Assembly (NCBI RefSeq): GCF_900101895.1
Contig: NZ_FMVF01000009.1
Span: 62,001-126,000 of the forward strand
Length of the DNA stretch: 64,000 bases
Direction: 5' to 3'
Source: Flavobacterium caeni
GTDB taxonomy: Bacteria > Bacteroidota > Bacteroidia > Flavobacteriales > Flavobacteriaceae
In this document: positions 7,532 to 16,244 of the stretch, in pieces
How positions within the stretch are numbered: position 1 is the stretch's first letter
Layout: each line of letters begins with the position of its first letter
Notes under the pieces: model-generated
Told to the model about the DNA's origin: nothing
Database searches by the model: none
What the model saw: only the letters and a program-made list of their open reading frames with translations
Made by a program: the position numbers and the translations under genes

Positions 7532-9507
7532 CTGTAGCGCGACATTACCCTTCCCAGTTTTTTCGAAAAAGCATTGATGAGCTTGTAGTAATCCATGGCC
7601 ATCGATAGAGGTTCGCTATTGTCGGCATCGGGCTCGGTCGAGATGTCGGCCTTGAGCGTTTCGATGATGCGGTCTACCAAATACCAGCGCAGCGTAAGGA
7701 TGGTTTCCGATACGTATTGCGCAATCGACTGGTCTTTGCGTTTGACGATGATTTGCTGGCCCTCCCAATTGTGCAGTGTTTGTTGCTCCTCGAGCATCAG
7801 GATGTCGGTCACTTCGGCCGAAAATTCCGTGGGCAATTGCGTCAGGTATTGCTCGATCTGGAATGTTTCGTGTTGATGGAAATAGTCGATCAAGTGGTTG
7901 TAGATACCTCGAAACATAGGGTTCGCGAGCTCGACCTCATCTTCCTGCAAACTCAGGAAAATCCGCTGGTAGACTTTGTATTCCTTGTATTGCGACTTGG
8001 TTTCGACCTCGCCTTCGTCGTTGGTGGTAAGCACCACGTCTTCAAAATCCTCCGATTTATGGCCGTAAAGCAATAGTATTTCGATGATTTTACGCTCGAG
8101 TTCATACAATACGTCGATTTTCTCGGCCGCGATCGGCTCGTCGTTTTTGACCACTTCGAACGCCTTTTGCTGCTCTTCCCTGAAATTCTTATTGGCTTCC
8201 TTGAGGTCTTTTTGCGCCATTTGCGCCAGCGTATTGAGCAACACCTGCTCTGAAATATCCATGATGCGCGACGTTTCCTGGATGTACACCTCACGCTGGA
8301 TGCGGTCTTTGATTTTCGAGATGCTCACGACCATGTCGCGAATCAGATCGGCCTTTTTGACGGGGTCGTTCTTGGCCTCGTCCATGAGCAGCGACGCCTT
8401 GAACTGGATGAAATCCTTGGCGTTGTGCTCCAGATAGGCGAGCAAATCTTCATAAGACGATTTTTTGGCAAAACTATCGGGATCCTCTCCGTCCGGGAAC
8501 GTACAAACTTTGACGTTCATGCCTTCCTCGAGGATCAAATCGATACCGCGGACCGACGCGCGTAAACCCGCCGCATCGCCATCAAAAAGCACCGTGATGT
8601 TTTTGGTGAGTCGGTTGATGAGCCTGATCTGGTCGGGCGTCAGTGCGGTGCCCGATGAGGCCACGACGTTCTCGATGCCTGCCTGATTGAATTGGATGAC
8701 ATCGGTATAACCCTCGACCAGGTAACAATTGTTGAGCTTGGCGATCGACTGCTTGGCATGGAAAATCCCGTACAACACCTTGCTTTTGTGGTAAATGTCG
8801 CTCTCGGGCGAATTGAGGTACTTGGCCGCCTTTTTGTCGTTGGTCAAAATACGTCCGCCAAAACCGAGCACACGCCCCGACATGCTTTGGATCGGGAACA
8901 TCACTCGCCCGCGAAACCGGTCGATCAACCGCTCTTCTTTGTTGATCGTAAGCCCTGTACTCTCGAGGAATTCCAGCTGATAGCCTTTGCCGAGCGCCTC
9001 CTTCGAAAACGCGTCCCAGGTTTCGGGCGAATAGCCGAGTCCGAATTTCTTGATGGTTTCAGCCGTAAAACCGCGCTCTTTGAAATACGACAGGCCGATG
9101 GCTTTGCCTTCTTCGGTATGCAACAATGTGTCGTGAAAATACTTTTGCGCGAACTCCGACACCAGGTACATGCTTTCGCGTAAATCGGTATTGGCTTTTT
9201 CTTCCAGCGTTTGTTCGGTTTCCTCGACCTCGATGTTGTATTTCTTGGCCAGATAACGGATGGCTTCGGGATAGGTGAAATGCTCATGCTCCATCAAGAA
9301 CGCGACGGCATTGCCGCCCTTGCCCGACGAAAAGTCTTTCCAGATTTGCTTGACGGGCGACACCATGAACGAAGGCGAACGCTCGTCGGTGAACGGGCTG
9401 AGTCCCTTAAAGTTACTGCCCGCGCGCTTGAGTTGCACGAAATCGCCAATCACTTCCTCTACGCGGGTGACTTCGAAAACGGTATCTATCGTTGCTTTTG
9501 AGATCAA
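7528..9507 (-). CDS. dnaG: DNA primase DnaG (zinc ligands lost)
   Basis: A 659-residue primase that makes RNA primers for replication. The N-terminal domain aligns with the CHC2 zinc-binding fold, but all four ligand positions are changed: CPFH is SPFT (residues 37-40) and the CxxC pair is Asp58/Ser61 in WKDFSSGKGG. The TOPRIM core is intact (LVEGYTDVIQ about 262-271; LFDGDAAGLRA about 308-318). The C-terminal 200 residues are the helicase-binding region. Loss of the ligands is, to my knowledge, common in flavobacterial primases. The promoter box is at 9530-9537. Confidence 0.95.
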   Translation of the reverse strand: MISKATIDTVFEVTRVEEVIGDFVQLKRAGSNFKGLSPFTDERSPSFMVSPVKQIWKDFSSGKGGNAVAFLMEHEHFTYPEAIRYLAKKYNIEVEETEQTLEEKANTDLRESMYLVSEFAQKYFHDTLLHTEEGKAIGLSYFKERGFTAETIKKFGLGYSPETWDAFSKEALGKGYQLEFLESTGLTINKEERLIDRFRGRVMFPIQSMSGRVLGFGGRILTNDKKAAKYLNSPESDIYHKSKVLYGIFHAKQSIAKLNNCYLVEGYTDVIQFNQAGIENVVASSGTALTPDQIRLINRLTKNITVLFDGDAAGLRASVRGIDLILEEGMNVKVCTFPDGEDPDSFAKKSSYEDLLAYLEHNAKDFIQFKASLLMDEAKNDPVKKADLIRDMVVSISKIKDRIQREVYIQETSRIMDISEQVLLNTLAQMAQKDLKEANKNFREEQQKAFEVVKNDEPIAAEKIDVLYELERKIIEILLLYGHKSEDFEDVVLTTNDEGEVETKSQYKEYKVYQRIFLSLQEDEVELANPMFRGIYNHLIDYFHQHETFQIEQYLTQLPTEFSAEVTDILMLEEQQTLHNWEGQQIIVKRKDQSIAQYVSETILTLRWYLVDRIIETLKADISTEPDADNSEPLSMAMDYYKLINAFSKKLGRVMSRYS

Positions 9508-9529
9508 GGCTTGGCTTTTTGGCAGGTTT

Positions 9530-9537
9530 CAAATGTA
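9530..9537 (-). promoter_or_regulatory. dnaG promoter -7 box
   Basis: Minus strand TACATTTG, 22 nt before the dnaG ATG. It lies about 100 nt downstream of copy 3 of the dispersed element, so that element is upstream of the dnaG transcript. Confidence 0.6.
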
Positions 9538-9634
9538 CAAAGATTCGGGCCTTGAAAAAAAAGAAATCGCGTTCGTCCAAAAATTGAATCGCGTGGCAGA
9601 AAACGCTAAAAACACACTTGCTTCCCCTGAGAAA

Positions 9635-9770
9635 ACTTTAACAAAATCTACAGATTTTCTATAATGGAATGTCGGTTTTATTTTGTTGGGGTATACTTCC
9701 AATGCCCCCTTCCCTATCGTGAAGATACCATTATTTCAAATACACCCCTTACATAAAATCTGTAAATCCA
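9635..9770 (-). repeat. Dispersed 140-bp element, copy 3
   Basis: Read on the minus strand, this copy has the 5' hairpin TTACAGATTTTATGTAA (9750-9766), a core of 40 nt (9677-9716) identical to copy 2, then TATAGAAAATCTGTA (9649-9663) and ATTTTGTTAAAG. It lies between the outer-membrane protein gene and dnaG, both on the minus strand, and has their orientation. Together with the terminator at 9774-9798 it fills most of the 320-nt gene-free stretch 9508-9827. Confidence 0.88.
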
Positions 9771-9773
9771 CCA

Positions 9774-9798
9774 CAAAAAAAGCGCCCCCAAGGAGCGC
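9774..9798 (-). terminator. Rho-independent terminator of the sigma/outer-membrane protein operon
   Basis: On the minus strand a GC stem (GCGCTCC / GGGGCGC, one G-U pair, 3-nt loop) is followed by seven T residues, 30 nt after the stop of the outer-membrane barrel gene. Confidence 0.8.
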
Positions 9799-9827
9799 CT
9801 CTTCATTGCAAACTAACTCAAGTTTCT

Positions 9828-10871
9828 TTAATTGAAGTCAAAACGGATGCCCGCCGACGCGTTGTGCTGGTCGATCGTGTTGTTCTTGAACATCGGACTA
9901 AGGTCGTATTTGACATACAAGCTCACTTCTTTGTAACCCACATACGCGCTCAAACCATAGTTAAAATCTTCTACATTCCAGCTGCCTTTCTGACGTGTGT
10001 TGTAGCGGTAGCCATCAATTTTGTACGACAAAAACTGTTTCGAATTTGTGTTGTAGCCCACATAGCCACCCAACCCCACGCGGAATCCGTTGTGCGAACG
10101 GAATACTTTTTTACCGTCCTCGACCTTGGTCTTGCTGAAATCAAACTCGAGGTGTACAGGCAAAGTCAAATACACATTCTTAAAGTGCGTATCCTTGGCG
10201 CGCAACCCCAGCGGATGCACTTCGAGATCGGTGGTTTGGCCGTTGTCTACAAAGTAGCGGTTCTCGGTAGCCGTGAGGTGGTTGTACATGAACGACAGCC
10301 CGTATTTGGCATGCAATAAATTACTATCGTGCAACAGGCGGGTATTGAACGTAAAACCCCATTCAAAAAACGTCGAGCGCAGGTAATAAAAATCAGAGTT
10401 GGCCACCGCGCCGTTGGTCACGAGGTTGTTGAAACCGAATGCAATAACTCCCTGCGAAGTGGTACGCCGCTCGCCGTTCTTTTCGATCTCCTCACAGTTC
10501 TGGTATCCGCCCGGAATTGAAATAGAGTGTTTCCCTCTTTTGCTTTTTTCTTCTATCTTCCCGTCTACTTTTTGCTGGATCAAATCTTCGAGTTCGCGTT
10601 TGGCCGGCGCCACACGTACTTCGATGTTGTTGGCGCGCGCCTCGGCGAGTTGCTGCTTCTTCTCGTCGGCTTGCGCGGCGCTGAGCGAGCCGTTCTCGAG
10701 TTGCAGGTTCACCGCTTCGATTTCGGTTTTGAGCGCGTCTTTTTCTTCTTTGGTGATGGTTTCGATTTTCTCGGCGATGACTTTGGCCTTGTCTTCAAAG
10801 GTTTCTTGTGCCGATGCGGTGCCAAAAATCAGGCATAGCAATGCCGTTAAGCAAAAGGTTGCATTTTTCAT
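9828..10871 (-). CDS. Putative outer-membrane beta-barrel protein with coiled-coil region
   Basis: A 347-residue exported protein. The signal peptide ends TASAQ (about residue 22). Residues 23-105 are charged and heptad-like (EDKAKVIAEKIETITKEEKD and onward), a likely coiled coil. From about residue 140 the chain turns into alternating aromatic/polar strands ending in the terminal FDFN expected of an outer-membrane barrel. It is the last gene of an operon after an ECF sigma factor and a single-pass membrane protein, so it may be a target or sensor partner of that system. The specific function is not recognised. Confidence 0.75.
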   Translation of the reverse strand: MKNATFCLTALLCLIFGTASAQETFEDKAKVIAEKIETITKEEKDALKTEIEAVNLQLENGSLSAAQADEKKQQLAEARANNIEVRVAPAKRELEDLIQQKVDGKIEEKSKRGKHSISIPGGYQNCEEIEKNGERRTTSQGVIAFGFNNLVTNGAVANSDFYYLRSTFFEWGFTFNTRLLHDSNLLHAKYGLSFMYNHLTATENRYFVDNGQTTDLEVHPLGLRAKDTHFKNVYLTLPVHLEFDFSKTKVEDGKKVFRSHNGFRVGLGGYVGYNTNSKQFLSYKIDGYRYNTRQKGSWNVEDFNYGLSAYVGYKEVSLYVKYDLSPMFKNNTIDQHNASAGIRFDFN

Positions 10872-10895
10872 GTGTTCAGGATATTTGATTGTTGA

Positions 10896-11555
10896 TTATT
10901 CGATGTTGCGGTTCAAAACGGCCGTGGCGACTTCTCCGGCCCGGCGGCGTACCTTTTCGCGGAACGACAGGTTGACATCGCGGTCTACTTCGCTAAGCAA
11001 GCTTTTGGCGTTGACCTTGACCGAGGTTTTTGGATGGGCCAGTGCCGATTGCGCTTCGGCAAGCAAGGCATCTGCATCTACCTGTACCGATGGGCGCTCG
11101 GTTGCGTTTTGATTGGCTGAAGCGATCAACTGCGGTTTTTGGATTTCGTTAACCGCTTCAACAGGATTTTGATTGATGATGGGTTGATTGATTGGATTTT
11201 GGTTGATGATTGATTTCTTTTGACTTGTCTTTGCTTTGCTGTTTGGCTTTTCGGCAGATGCGATTGCGCCTGGCTCGTCTGGTGCAACAACCGCTTCAGG
11301 CTCGGGCTGGGGTGCCACGATCGATTCTTCAAAAACCACTTCACGGCCTTGGTCGACCACTTCTTCGGATTGGCTCAAAAACACGCCGCCAATCGTGAGG
11401 AAACCTAAGATGCTTGCGGCTACGTAAAGCCAGCCATAACCGCGCCGCGACTTTTTTTCCTCGGCCACCGACAGCATCGCGTCGAGCCGGTCCCATGCCG
11501 CCGGCGAAGGCGTCATTTCACGTGCGTTGAGCTTGTCCCTGAAATCCTCTTCCAT
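10896..11555 (-). CDS. Single-pass membrane protein, putative anti-sigma factor
   Basis: A 219-residue protein from the start MEEDFRDKLNARE, which lies 4 nt after the sigma factor stop; an ATG six codons earlier would overlap the sigma gene by 14 bp and is the alternative. An N-terminal cytoplasmic segment holds PSPAAWDRLDAML (about 16-28), a tryptophan-containing motif common in Bacteroidota proteins next to ECF sigma factors. One membrane helix follows (GWLYVAASILGFLTIGG, about 40-56), then a Pro/Gln/Asn-rich periplasmic part. Position after the sigma gene suggests an anti-sigma role; this is inference. Confidence 0.65.
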   Translation of the reverse strand: MEEDFRDKLNAREMTPSPAAWDRLDAMLSVAEEKKSRRGYGWLYVAASILGFLTIGGVFLSQSEEVVDQGREVVFEESIVAPQPEPEAVVAPDEPGAIASAEKPNSKAKTSQKKSIINQNPINQPIINQNPVEAVNEIQKPQLIASANQNATERPSVQVDADALLAEAQSALAHPKTSVKVNAKSLLSEVDRDVNLSFREKVRRRAGEVATAVLNRNIE

Positions 11556-11559
11556 TGTC

Positions 11560-12120
11560 TTACGCTGTTCCATGGCTGTAGTTCTTTTGTTGGTTTATTT
11601 GTTGCTGCAACATTTTTCGCGCATGATGCAATTGCGACTTCGAGGTGCTTTCGCTGATGCCCAGCAACGCGCCAATTTCTTGGTGTTTGTATCCTTCGAT
11701 GGCATACAGGTTGAACACCATCTTGTAACCGTCGGGTAGCGCGTCGATGAGTGTTTGGATGTCGTCTACACTCAGGTTGCTTTCGATGTTGTTGAACGCA
11801 TCTTCCTGGTAATATTCGTCTTCGAGATAACCGATTTTCTTTTGCGCCCTGATAAACGAAATGCATTCGTTGACCATGATGCGCCTAATCCATCCCTCGA
11901 AACTGCCTTTATTTTCAAAATGTTTCAAATGGGCAAACACCTTCATAAAAGCCGTGATCATCAAATCTTCGGCGTGGTGCACGTCCTTGATGTATTGGCG
12001 GCACACACCCAGCATCCGCGAAGCATACTTGTCGTAAATCTGGTGCTGTGCGTGTCGGTTGTTCCCGACGGCCAGCGCGATGATTTCGGATTCTTCCTGA
12101 TGCAGGTTGATGACTTTCAA
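11560..12120 (-). CDS. ECF-type RNA polymerase sigma factor
   Basis: A 186-residue sigma-70 family protein with region 2 (about 25-95, including DVHHAEDLMITAFMKVF and the GSFEGWIRRI segment) and region 4 (about 120-175, DALPDGYKMVFNLYAIEGYK then the helix-turn-helix HQEIGALLGISESTSKSQLH). Region 3 is absent, as in ECF factors. It is the first gene of an operon with a putative anti-sigma protein and an outer-membrane protein. Seventy nt upstream is a 7-bp tandem repeat that could affect the promoter. Confidence 0.93.
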   Translation of the reverse strand: MKVINLHQEESEIIALAVGNNRHAQHQIYDKYASRMLGVCRQYIKDVHHAEDLMITAFMKVFAHLKHFENKGSFEGWIRRIMVNECISFIRAQKKIGYLEDEYYQEDAFNNIESNLSVDDIQTLIDALPDGYKMVFNLYAIEGYKHQEIGALLGISESTSKSQLHHARKMLQQQINQQKNYSHGTA

Positions 12121-12192
12121 AACGATTGAATTGGTTTGCTATGGGGATAGACGGAAACGGGTTAAAAATAGTTGCATGGAAGTTTTGAGAAA

Positions 12193-12220
12193 ATTCCAAA
12201 TTCCAAATTCCAAATTCCAA
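12193..12220. repeat. 7-bp tandem repeat (ATTCCAA x4)
   Basis: Four perfect copies of ATTCCAA, lying about 75-100 nt upstream of the ECF sigma start codon and before the 3' end of the polyprenyl synthase gene. Such short arrays can change copy number by slippage. It lies where the sigma promoter would be expected. Confidence 0.9.
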
Positions 12221-12270
12221 AAACCCAACAACCATGGGGATTTGCGACTGAAAAAATATTTTAGAAAATT

Positions 12271-13248
12271 TTATTTTTTTCGTTCTATGACATAATTGAC
12301 CATGAGCGTAAGGGCTTCCTTGAACTCCGATTCGGGGTACTGTCGGAGCAATTCGAGCGCGGCCATCTGGAATTCGGTCATCTTTTGTTCGGCATAGGCC
12401 AAGCCGTTGCGGTCCTTGACAAACGCAATGACTTCTTTGACGCGCTTTTTGTCTTTGTTGTGGTTTTTGATCGAGTTGATGAGCCATGCTTTTTCCTTGG
12501 CATCACAATGGTTGAGGACGTGGATCAGCGGCAGCGTCATCTTTTGTTCCTTGATGTCGATGCCTGTGGGTTTGCCGATCGCCTCTTCGGAATAATCGAA
12601 CAAATCGTCCTTGATCTGGAACGCCATCCCGATGAGTTCCCCAAAATGACGCATGTTTTCTACCTGTTGCGCATCTTCTACCACCGAGCGCGCACCGAGC
12701 GCACAACACGACGCAATCAACGTAGCGGTCTTTTTGCGGATGATGTCGTAGTACACTTCTTCGGTAATGTCGAGCCTGCGCGCCTTTTCAATCTGCAGCA
12801 ATTCGCCCTCGCTCATCTCGCGTACCGCCACCGAAATGATCCGGAGCAAATCGAAATCGCCATGGTCGATGGACAGCAACAATCCTTTCGAAAGCAAATA
12901 GTCGCCCACGAGTACCGCAATTTTATTCTTCCACAATGCGTTAATAGAAAAGAATCCGCGACGGCGGTTGCTGTCGTCCACCACATCGTCATGTACGAGC
13001 GTGGCCGTGTGGATCAGTTCGATGACCGAGGCGCCGCGGTAGGTACGCTCGTTGACCGTGCCTCCCGAGACCATCTTGGCCGTCAGGAACACGAACATCG
13101 GACGCATTTGTTTGCCTTTTCGGTTGACGATGTAGTATGTGATCCGGTTCAAGAGCGCCACCTGCGACGACATCGACTGGTAGAACTTCTTTTCGAAAAG
13201 TTCCATTTCCTGTCGGATGGGATGTTTTATTTGTGAGGTGATGTTCAT
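12271..13248 (-). CDS. Polyprenyl (octaprenyl-type) diphosphate synthase
   Basis: A 325-residue trans-isoprenyl diphosphate synthase that extends farnesyl diphosphate with isopentenyl diphosphate, probably for the menaquinone side chain. The first Asp-rich motif is LVHDDVVDDSNRRRG (about 89-103) and the second is KDDLFDYSEEAIGKPTG (about 217-233). KGKQMRPMFVFL (about 48-59) is the conserved substrate-binding arginine region. Chain length cannot be fixed from the sequence. It stands alone on the minus strand. Confidence 0.92.
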   Translation of the reverse strand: MNITSQIKHPIRQEMELFEKKFYQSMSSQVALLNRITYYIVNRKGKQMRPMFVFLTAKMVSGGTVNERTYRGASVIELIHTATLVHDDVVDDSNRRRGFFSINALWKNKIAVLVGDYLLSKGLLLSIDHGDFDLLRIISVAVREMSEGELLQIEKARRLDITEEVYYDIIRKKTATLIASCCALGARSVVEDAQQVENMRHFGELIGMAFQIKDDLFDYSEEAIGKPTGIDIKEQKMTLPLIHVLNHCDAKEKAWLINSIKNHNKDKKRVKEVIAFVKDRNGLAYAEQKMTEFQMAALELLRQYPESEFKEALTLMVNYVIERKK

Positions 13249-13366
13249 CGGCTCTCAAAGATACGCCGAATCGTACAAAAGTGATAAATTCGATCCAGAT
13301 TTTTTAACCCGCGTTAAACCCTTCTGAATGAAGCCAGTCAATAGCGCAACTTTAAACCAAAAAACG

Positions 13367-14194
13367 ATGAAAACGAAAATCCTCTGGCTCACCGCAGCCT
13401 TTTCGCTGGTGCTCATCGGCTGTAACAACGACGACGACAACCCAACAACACCCACCGTACCGATTGCAACCAATGACGTGCGCGCCAATTCAGAAATGGA
13501 CGATATTTCAGACGATGTGCTCTACATCGCCGAATCCGAATCGAACGAAGCCATCTCGGGTCGTGGCGGCGGCAACACGTTCCTGGCCGGATGCGCCACG
13601 ATCAATACCGAACAAGACGGCGACACCTGGATCAGGACGATTGATTTTGGCGACACCAATTGTACCTTATTCACGGGCAACCAGGTACGCGGAAAAATCA
13701 TCCTGACGTTTACCACCGATTTCGAAGCGCAAACACGCACCGTATCGTATGCCTTTGATGGTTTTTACCACAACGACCGCAAAGTCGAGGGCAACCGCAC
13801 CGTCGTCAGACAAATTCTTGGGAACGGCCATCCGCAGGCCACCATCAGCCTCAACCTGACCGTCACCGCGACAGACGGAACCGTTTACAACCGCGTTGGC
13901 GAACGTGTTCGTGAATTTACGGCGGGCTACGACACACCATGGAATTTGTTCGACAACGAATTTTCTATCACCGGAAGCTGGGTGACCTCGGTTTCGACCA
14001 CGGGGCAAACCTATGCGACCACCATCAACACGCCGTTGCACATCAAATGGACGTGCCCGCATATCGTAAGCGGCAGTGTGACCGTGGTGCGCGGCAGCGA
14101 TGGTGCGACAGCCATTTTGGATTACGGTGATGGAGCATGTGATGACGATGCAGTGCTCACGATCAACGGCATTGCCTACGACATCAATTTGTAA
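13367..14194 (+). CDS. Surface-type lipoprotein, paralog 1
   Basis: A 275-residue lipoprotein of unknown function starting MKTKILWLTAAF. The lipobox is VLIGC, followed by NNDDD, an acidic patch like the lipoprotein export signal that sends Bacteroidota lipoproteins to the cell surface. The mature chain looks all-beta, with the central block IRTIDFGDTNCTLFTGNQVR shared with the next gene, and several cysteines that may pair. The start 13 codons inside the longest frame is chosen because it gives the signal peptide. A terminator separates it from its paralog. Confidence 0.85.
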   Translation: MKTKILWLTAAFSLVLIGCNNDDDNPTTPTVPIATNDVRANSEMDDISDDVLYIAESESNEAISGRGGGNTFLAGCATINTEQDGDTWIRTIDFGDTNCTLFTGNQVRGKIILTFTTDFEAQTRTVSYAFDGFYHNDRKVEGNRTVVRQILGNGHPQATISLNLTVTATDGTVYNRVGERVREFTAGYDTPWNLFDNEFSITGSWVTSVSTTGQTYATTINTPLHIKWTCPHIVSGSVTVVRGSDGATAILDYGDGACDDDAVLTINGIAYDINL

Positions 14195-14213
14195 TTTACT
14201 GTCCTACAAATAC

Positions 14214-14241
14214 AGAACCGTCTTTATAAGGCGGTTTTTTT
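14214..14241 (+). terminator. Rho-independent terminator after lipoprotein paralog 1
   Basis: The stem AACCG(T)CTT / AAG(G)CGGTT is followed by seven T residues, 20 nt after the stop codon. Confidence 0.75.
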
Positions 14242-14307
14242 ATGCCGCATTCGAAATATTTTGCGTGCGAATCCGTTTGTTAATTAAAACCAATTAACGA
14301 AAAACCT

Positions 14308-15102
14308 ATGCAAAAGAAACTTTTAGGGTGCGCGGTCGCGTGCCTGCTGCTCTCGGGCTGCGGCAAGGACGATGACTTCCCGCTCAACGATTATCCAATC
14401 AACATTGATGTATCGGATGGCTACAACATCGATAAAATAGCCGACGACGTGGCCCAAATCGCGATTCTTGAATCTGACGACACAGCCATCAACATCGACT
14501 GCGCAACCATTACCGACGAAATTTCGGGAAGCAACCGGATCCGGACCATCGACTTCGGGGCGAGCAACTGCACACTATTTACCGGCAACCAAGTCCGCGG
14601 CAAAATCATCCTGACCTTTGAAACAGATTTTGGCGCGTCGACCCGCAACATATCGTTTGCGTTTGAAAACTTTTTCCACAACAACCGGTATGTTTTGGGC
14701 AACCGCGACGTTACAAAAACTACATTGGAAAATGGCCATCCGCAGGTTAAGATCAACCTAAACATGATTGTCACGGGGCCGACCGGCACCACCTTTACGC
14801 GAATCGGTGAACGCACACGGGAATTTACAGCCGGATTTGACACGCCTGGCAATGTGCTCGATGATTCCTACTTGACTACCGGAAGCTGGTCTACGACGAT
14901 ATCGGTGACCAAAATGACGAGCATTGCACAGATCGAAAGCCCGATAACCGTCACTGCAGATTGCGATTATATTTCGAGTGGCCTGATTTCGTATACGCGC
15001 GAAGATGGGGAATATTTGTCGTTCGATTATGGCGACGGCACGTGCGACAACAAGGTGTTGTTCACGCTAAACGGAATCACTTCCGAAGCGATTATCCCTT
15101 AA
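14308..15102 (+). CDS. Surface-type lipoprotein, paralog 2
   Basis: A 264-residue lipoprotein, clear tandem paralog of the preceding gene (I estimate about half of the residues identical over the mature region). The lipobox LLSGC is followed by GKDDD, an excellent match to the Cys-x-Lys-Asp-Asp surface export signal described in Bacteroidota. Shared blocks include TIDFGASNCTLFTGNQVRGK, ENGHPQ, GERTREFTAGFDTP and the C-terminal FDYGDGTCDN. The four shared cysteines suggest conserved disulphides. No domain is recognised; the role is unknown. Confidence 0.85.
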   Translation: MQKKLLGCAVACLLLSGCGKDDDFPLNDYPINIDVSDGYNIDKIADDVAQIAILESDDTAINIDCATITDEISGSNRIRTIDFGASNCTLFTGNQVRGKIILTFETDFGASTRNISFAFENFFHNNRYVLGNRDVTKTTLENGHPQVKINLNMIVTGPTGTTFTRIGERTREFTAGFDTPGNVLDDSYLTTGSWSTTISVTKMTSIAQIESPITVTADCDYISSGLISYTREDGEYLSFDYGDGTCDNKVLFTLNGITSEAIIP

Positions 15103-15106
15103 AAAC

Positions 15107-15135
15107 AAAACCGCCTTCAACGAGTCGGTTTTTTT
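15107..15135. terminator. Bidirectional terminator between lipoprotein 2 and rlmN
   Basis: The hairpin AACCG(C)CT / AG(T)CGGTT has T residues on its right flank and A residues on its left, so it can stop both converging transcripts. It touches the rlmN stop codon. Confidence 0.65.
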
Positions 15136-16177
15136 AGGCCTCTTTGTTGGCCAATTGCCCGCAGGCCGCATCGATGTCCTTGCCACGGCTGCGACGGACT
15201 TTTACCACAATATCGTTGGCTTCGAGCGCACGGATGTAGGCGTTGATCGATTCCTCGGAGGCTTGCTGAAATTCGCCATCGTCAATCGGATTGTATTCGA
15301 TCAGGTTGACTTTGCACGGGGCATACTTACAAAATTTAACGAGCGCGTCTATGGCCGCCTTGTTGTCGTTGATGTCCTTCCAAACGACATATTCATAGGT
15401 GATTTTGCTCTTGGTCTTGGTGTACCAATACTGCAACGCCTCGCGTAAATCCTTGAGCGGAAAGTTCTCGCTGAACGGCATGATTTGCGCGCGTACCTCA
15501 TCGATGGCCGAATGTAGCGACACCGCCAGTTTGAATTTGACCTCATCGTCGGCCATTTTCTTGATCATCTTTGGAATTCCCGAGGTCGAAACAGTGATTC
15601 TCTTCGGCGACATCCCCAAACCTTCGGGCGAAGTAATTTTATCGATGGCCTTGATCACGTTGTTGTAGTTCATCAGCGGCTCGCCCATACCCATAAAGAC
15701 GATGTTCGACAGCGGGTGGCCATGGTACAATCGGCTTTCTTTGTCGATCGCGACCACCTGGTCGTAGATTTCGTCCGGGCCCAGGTTGCGCATGCGCTTG
15801 AGCCGCGCCGTCGCACAAAAATTGCAATCGAGGCTACAGCCCACCTGACTCGACACGCAGGCCGTGGTTCGCGTTTCGGTTGGAATCAACACCGATTCGA
15901 CCACCAGACCGTCGTGCAAGCGCACCGCGTTCTTGACCGTACCGTCGGACGAGCGCTGCATTTGGTCGACCTTGATGTGGTTGATGACAAAATGTTTGTC
16001 GAGCATCTCGCGCGTAGGCTTGGCCACATTGGTCATGTCGTCGAAACTGTGCACCGCCTTACCCCAAAGCCATTCGTAGACCTGGTTGCCGCGAAATGCC
16101 TTGTCGCCGTTGGCCACAAAAAAATCGCGCAATTGGTCCTTGCTCAAGGCGCGGATGTCTCTCTTTTCCAATTCCAT
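15134..16177 (-). CDS. rlmN: RlmN, 23S rRNA A2503 / tRNA A37 C2-methyltransferase
   Basis: A 347-residue radical-SAM enzyme. The cluster motif is CxxxCxxC in GCSLDCNFCATARL (about 111-124). The two catalytic cysteines of the family are in TTACVSSQ (about 103-110) and in the C-terminal DAACGQL. GMGEPLMNY is the conserved GGEP-type SAM site. The start at MELEKRD, 26 codons inside the longest frame, is chosen because the upstream residues do not fit the family. Confidence 0.95.
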   Translation of the reverse strand: MELEKRDIRALSKDQLRDFFVANGDKAFRGNQVYEWLWGKAVHSFDDMTNVAKPTREMLDKHFVINHIKVDQMQRSSDGTVKNAVRLHDGLVVESVLIPTETRTTACVSSQVGCSLDCNFCATARLKRMRNLGPDEIYDQVVAIDKESRLYHGHPLSNIVFMGMGEPLMNYNNVIKAIDKITSPEGLGMSPKRITVSTSGIPKMIKKMADDEVKFKLAVSLHSAIDEVRAQIMPFSENFPLKDLREALQYWYTKTKSKITYEYVVWKDINDNKAAIDALVKFCKYAPCKVNLIEYNPIDDGEFQQASEESINAYIRALEANDIVVKVRRSRGKDIDAACGQLANKEA

Positions 16178-16223
16178 GGCGCAAAAGTAGCACTTATTAA
16201 CGAACCGTCCGATTTTGATTTTA

Positions 16224-16231
16224 TAACTTTG
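16224..16231 (+). promoter_or_regulatory. Promoter -7 box of the O-methyltransferase gene
   Basis: TAACTTTG, 14 nt before the ATG, in the short divergent spacer shared with rlmN. Confidence 0.6.
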
Positions 16232-16244
16232 GGAAAAAATTACG

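Noticed and set aside
9508..9827. Possible small gene between dnaG and the outer-membrane protein gene
   Set aside because: The space is filled by the dnaG promoter, the dispersed element and a terminator; frames found there are short and without start context.
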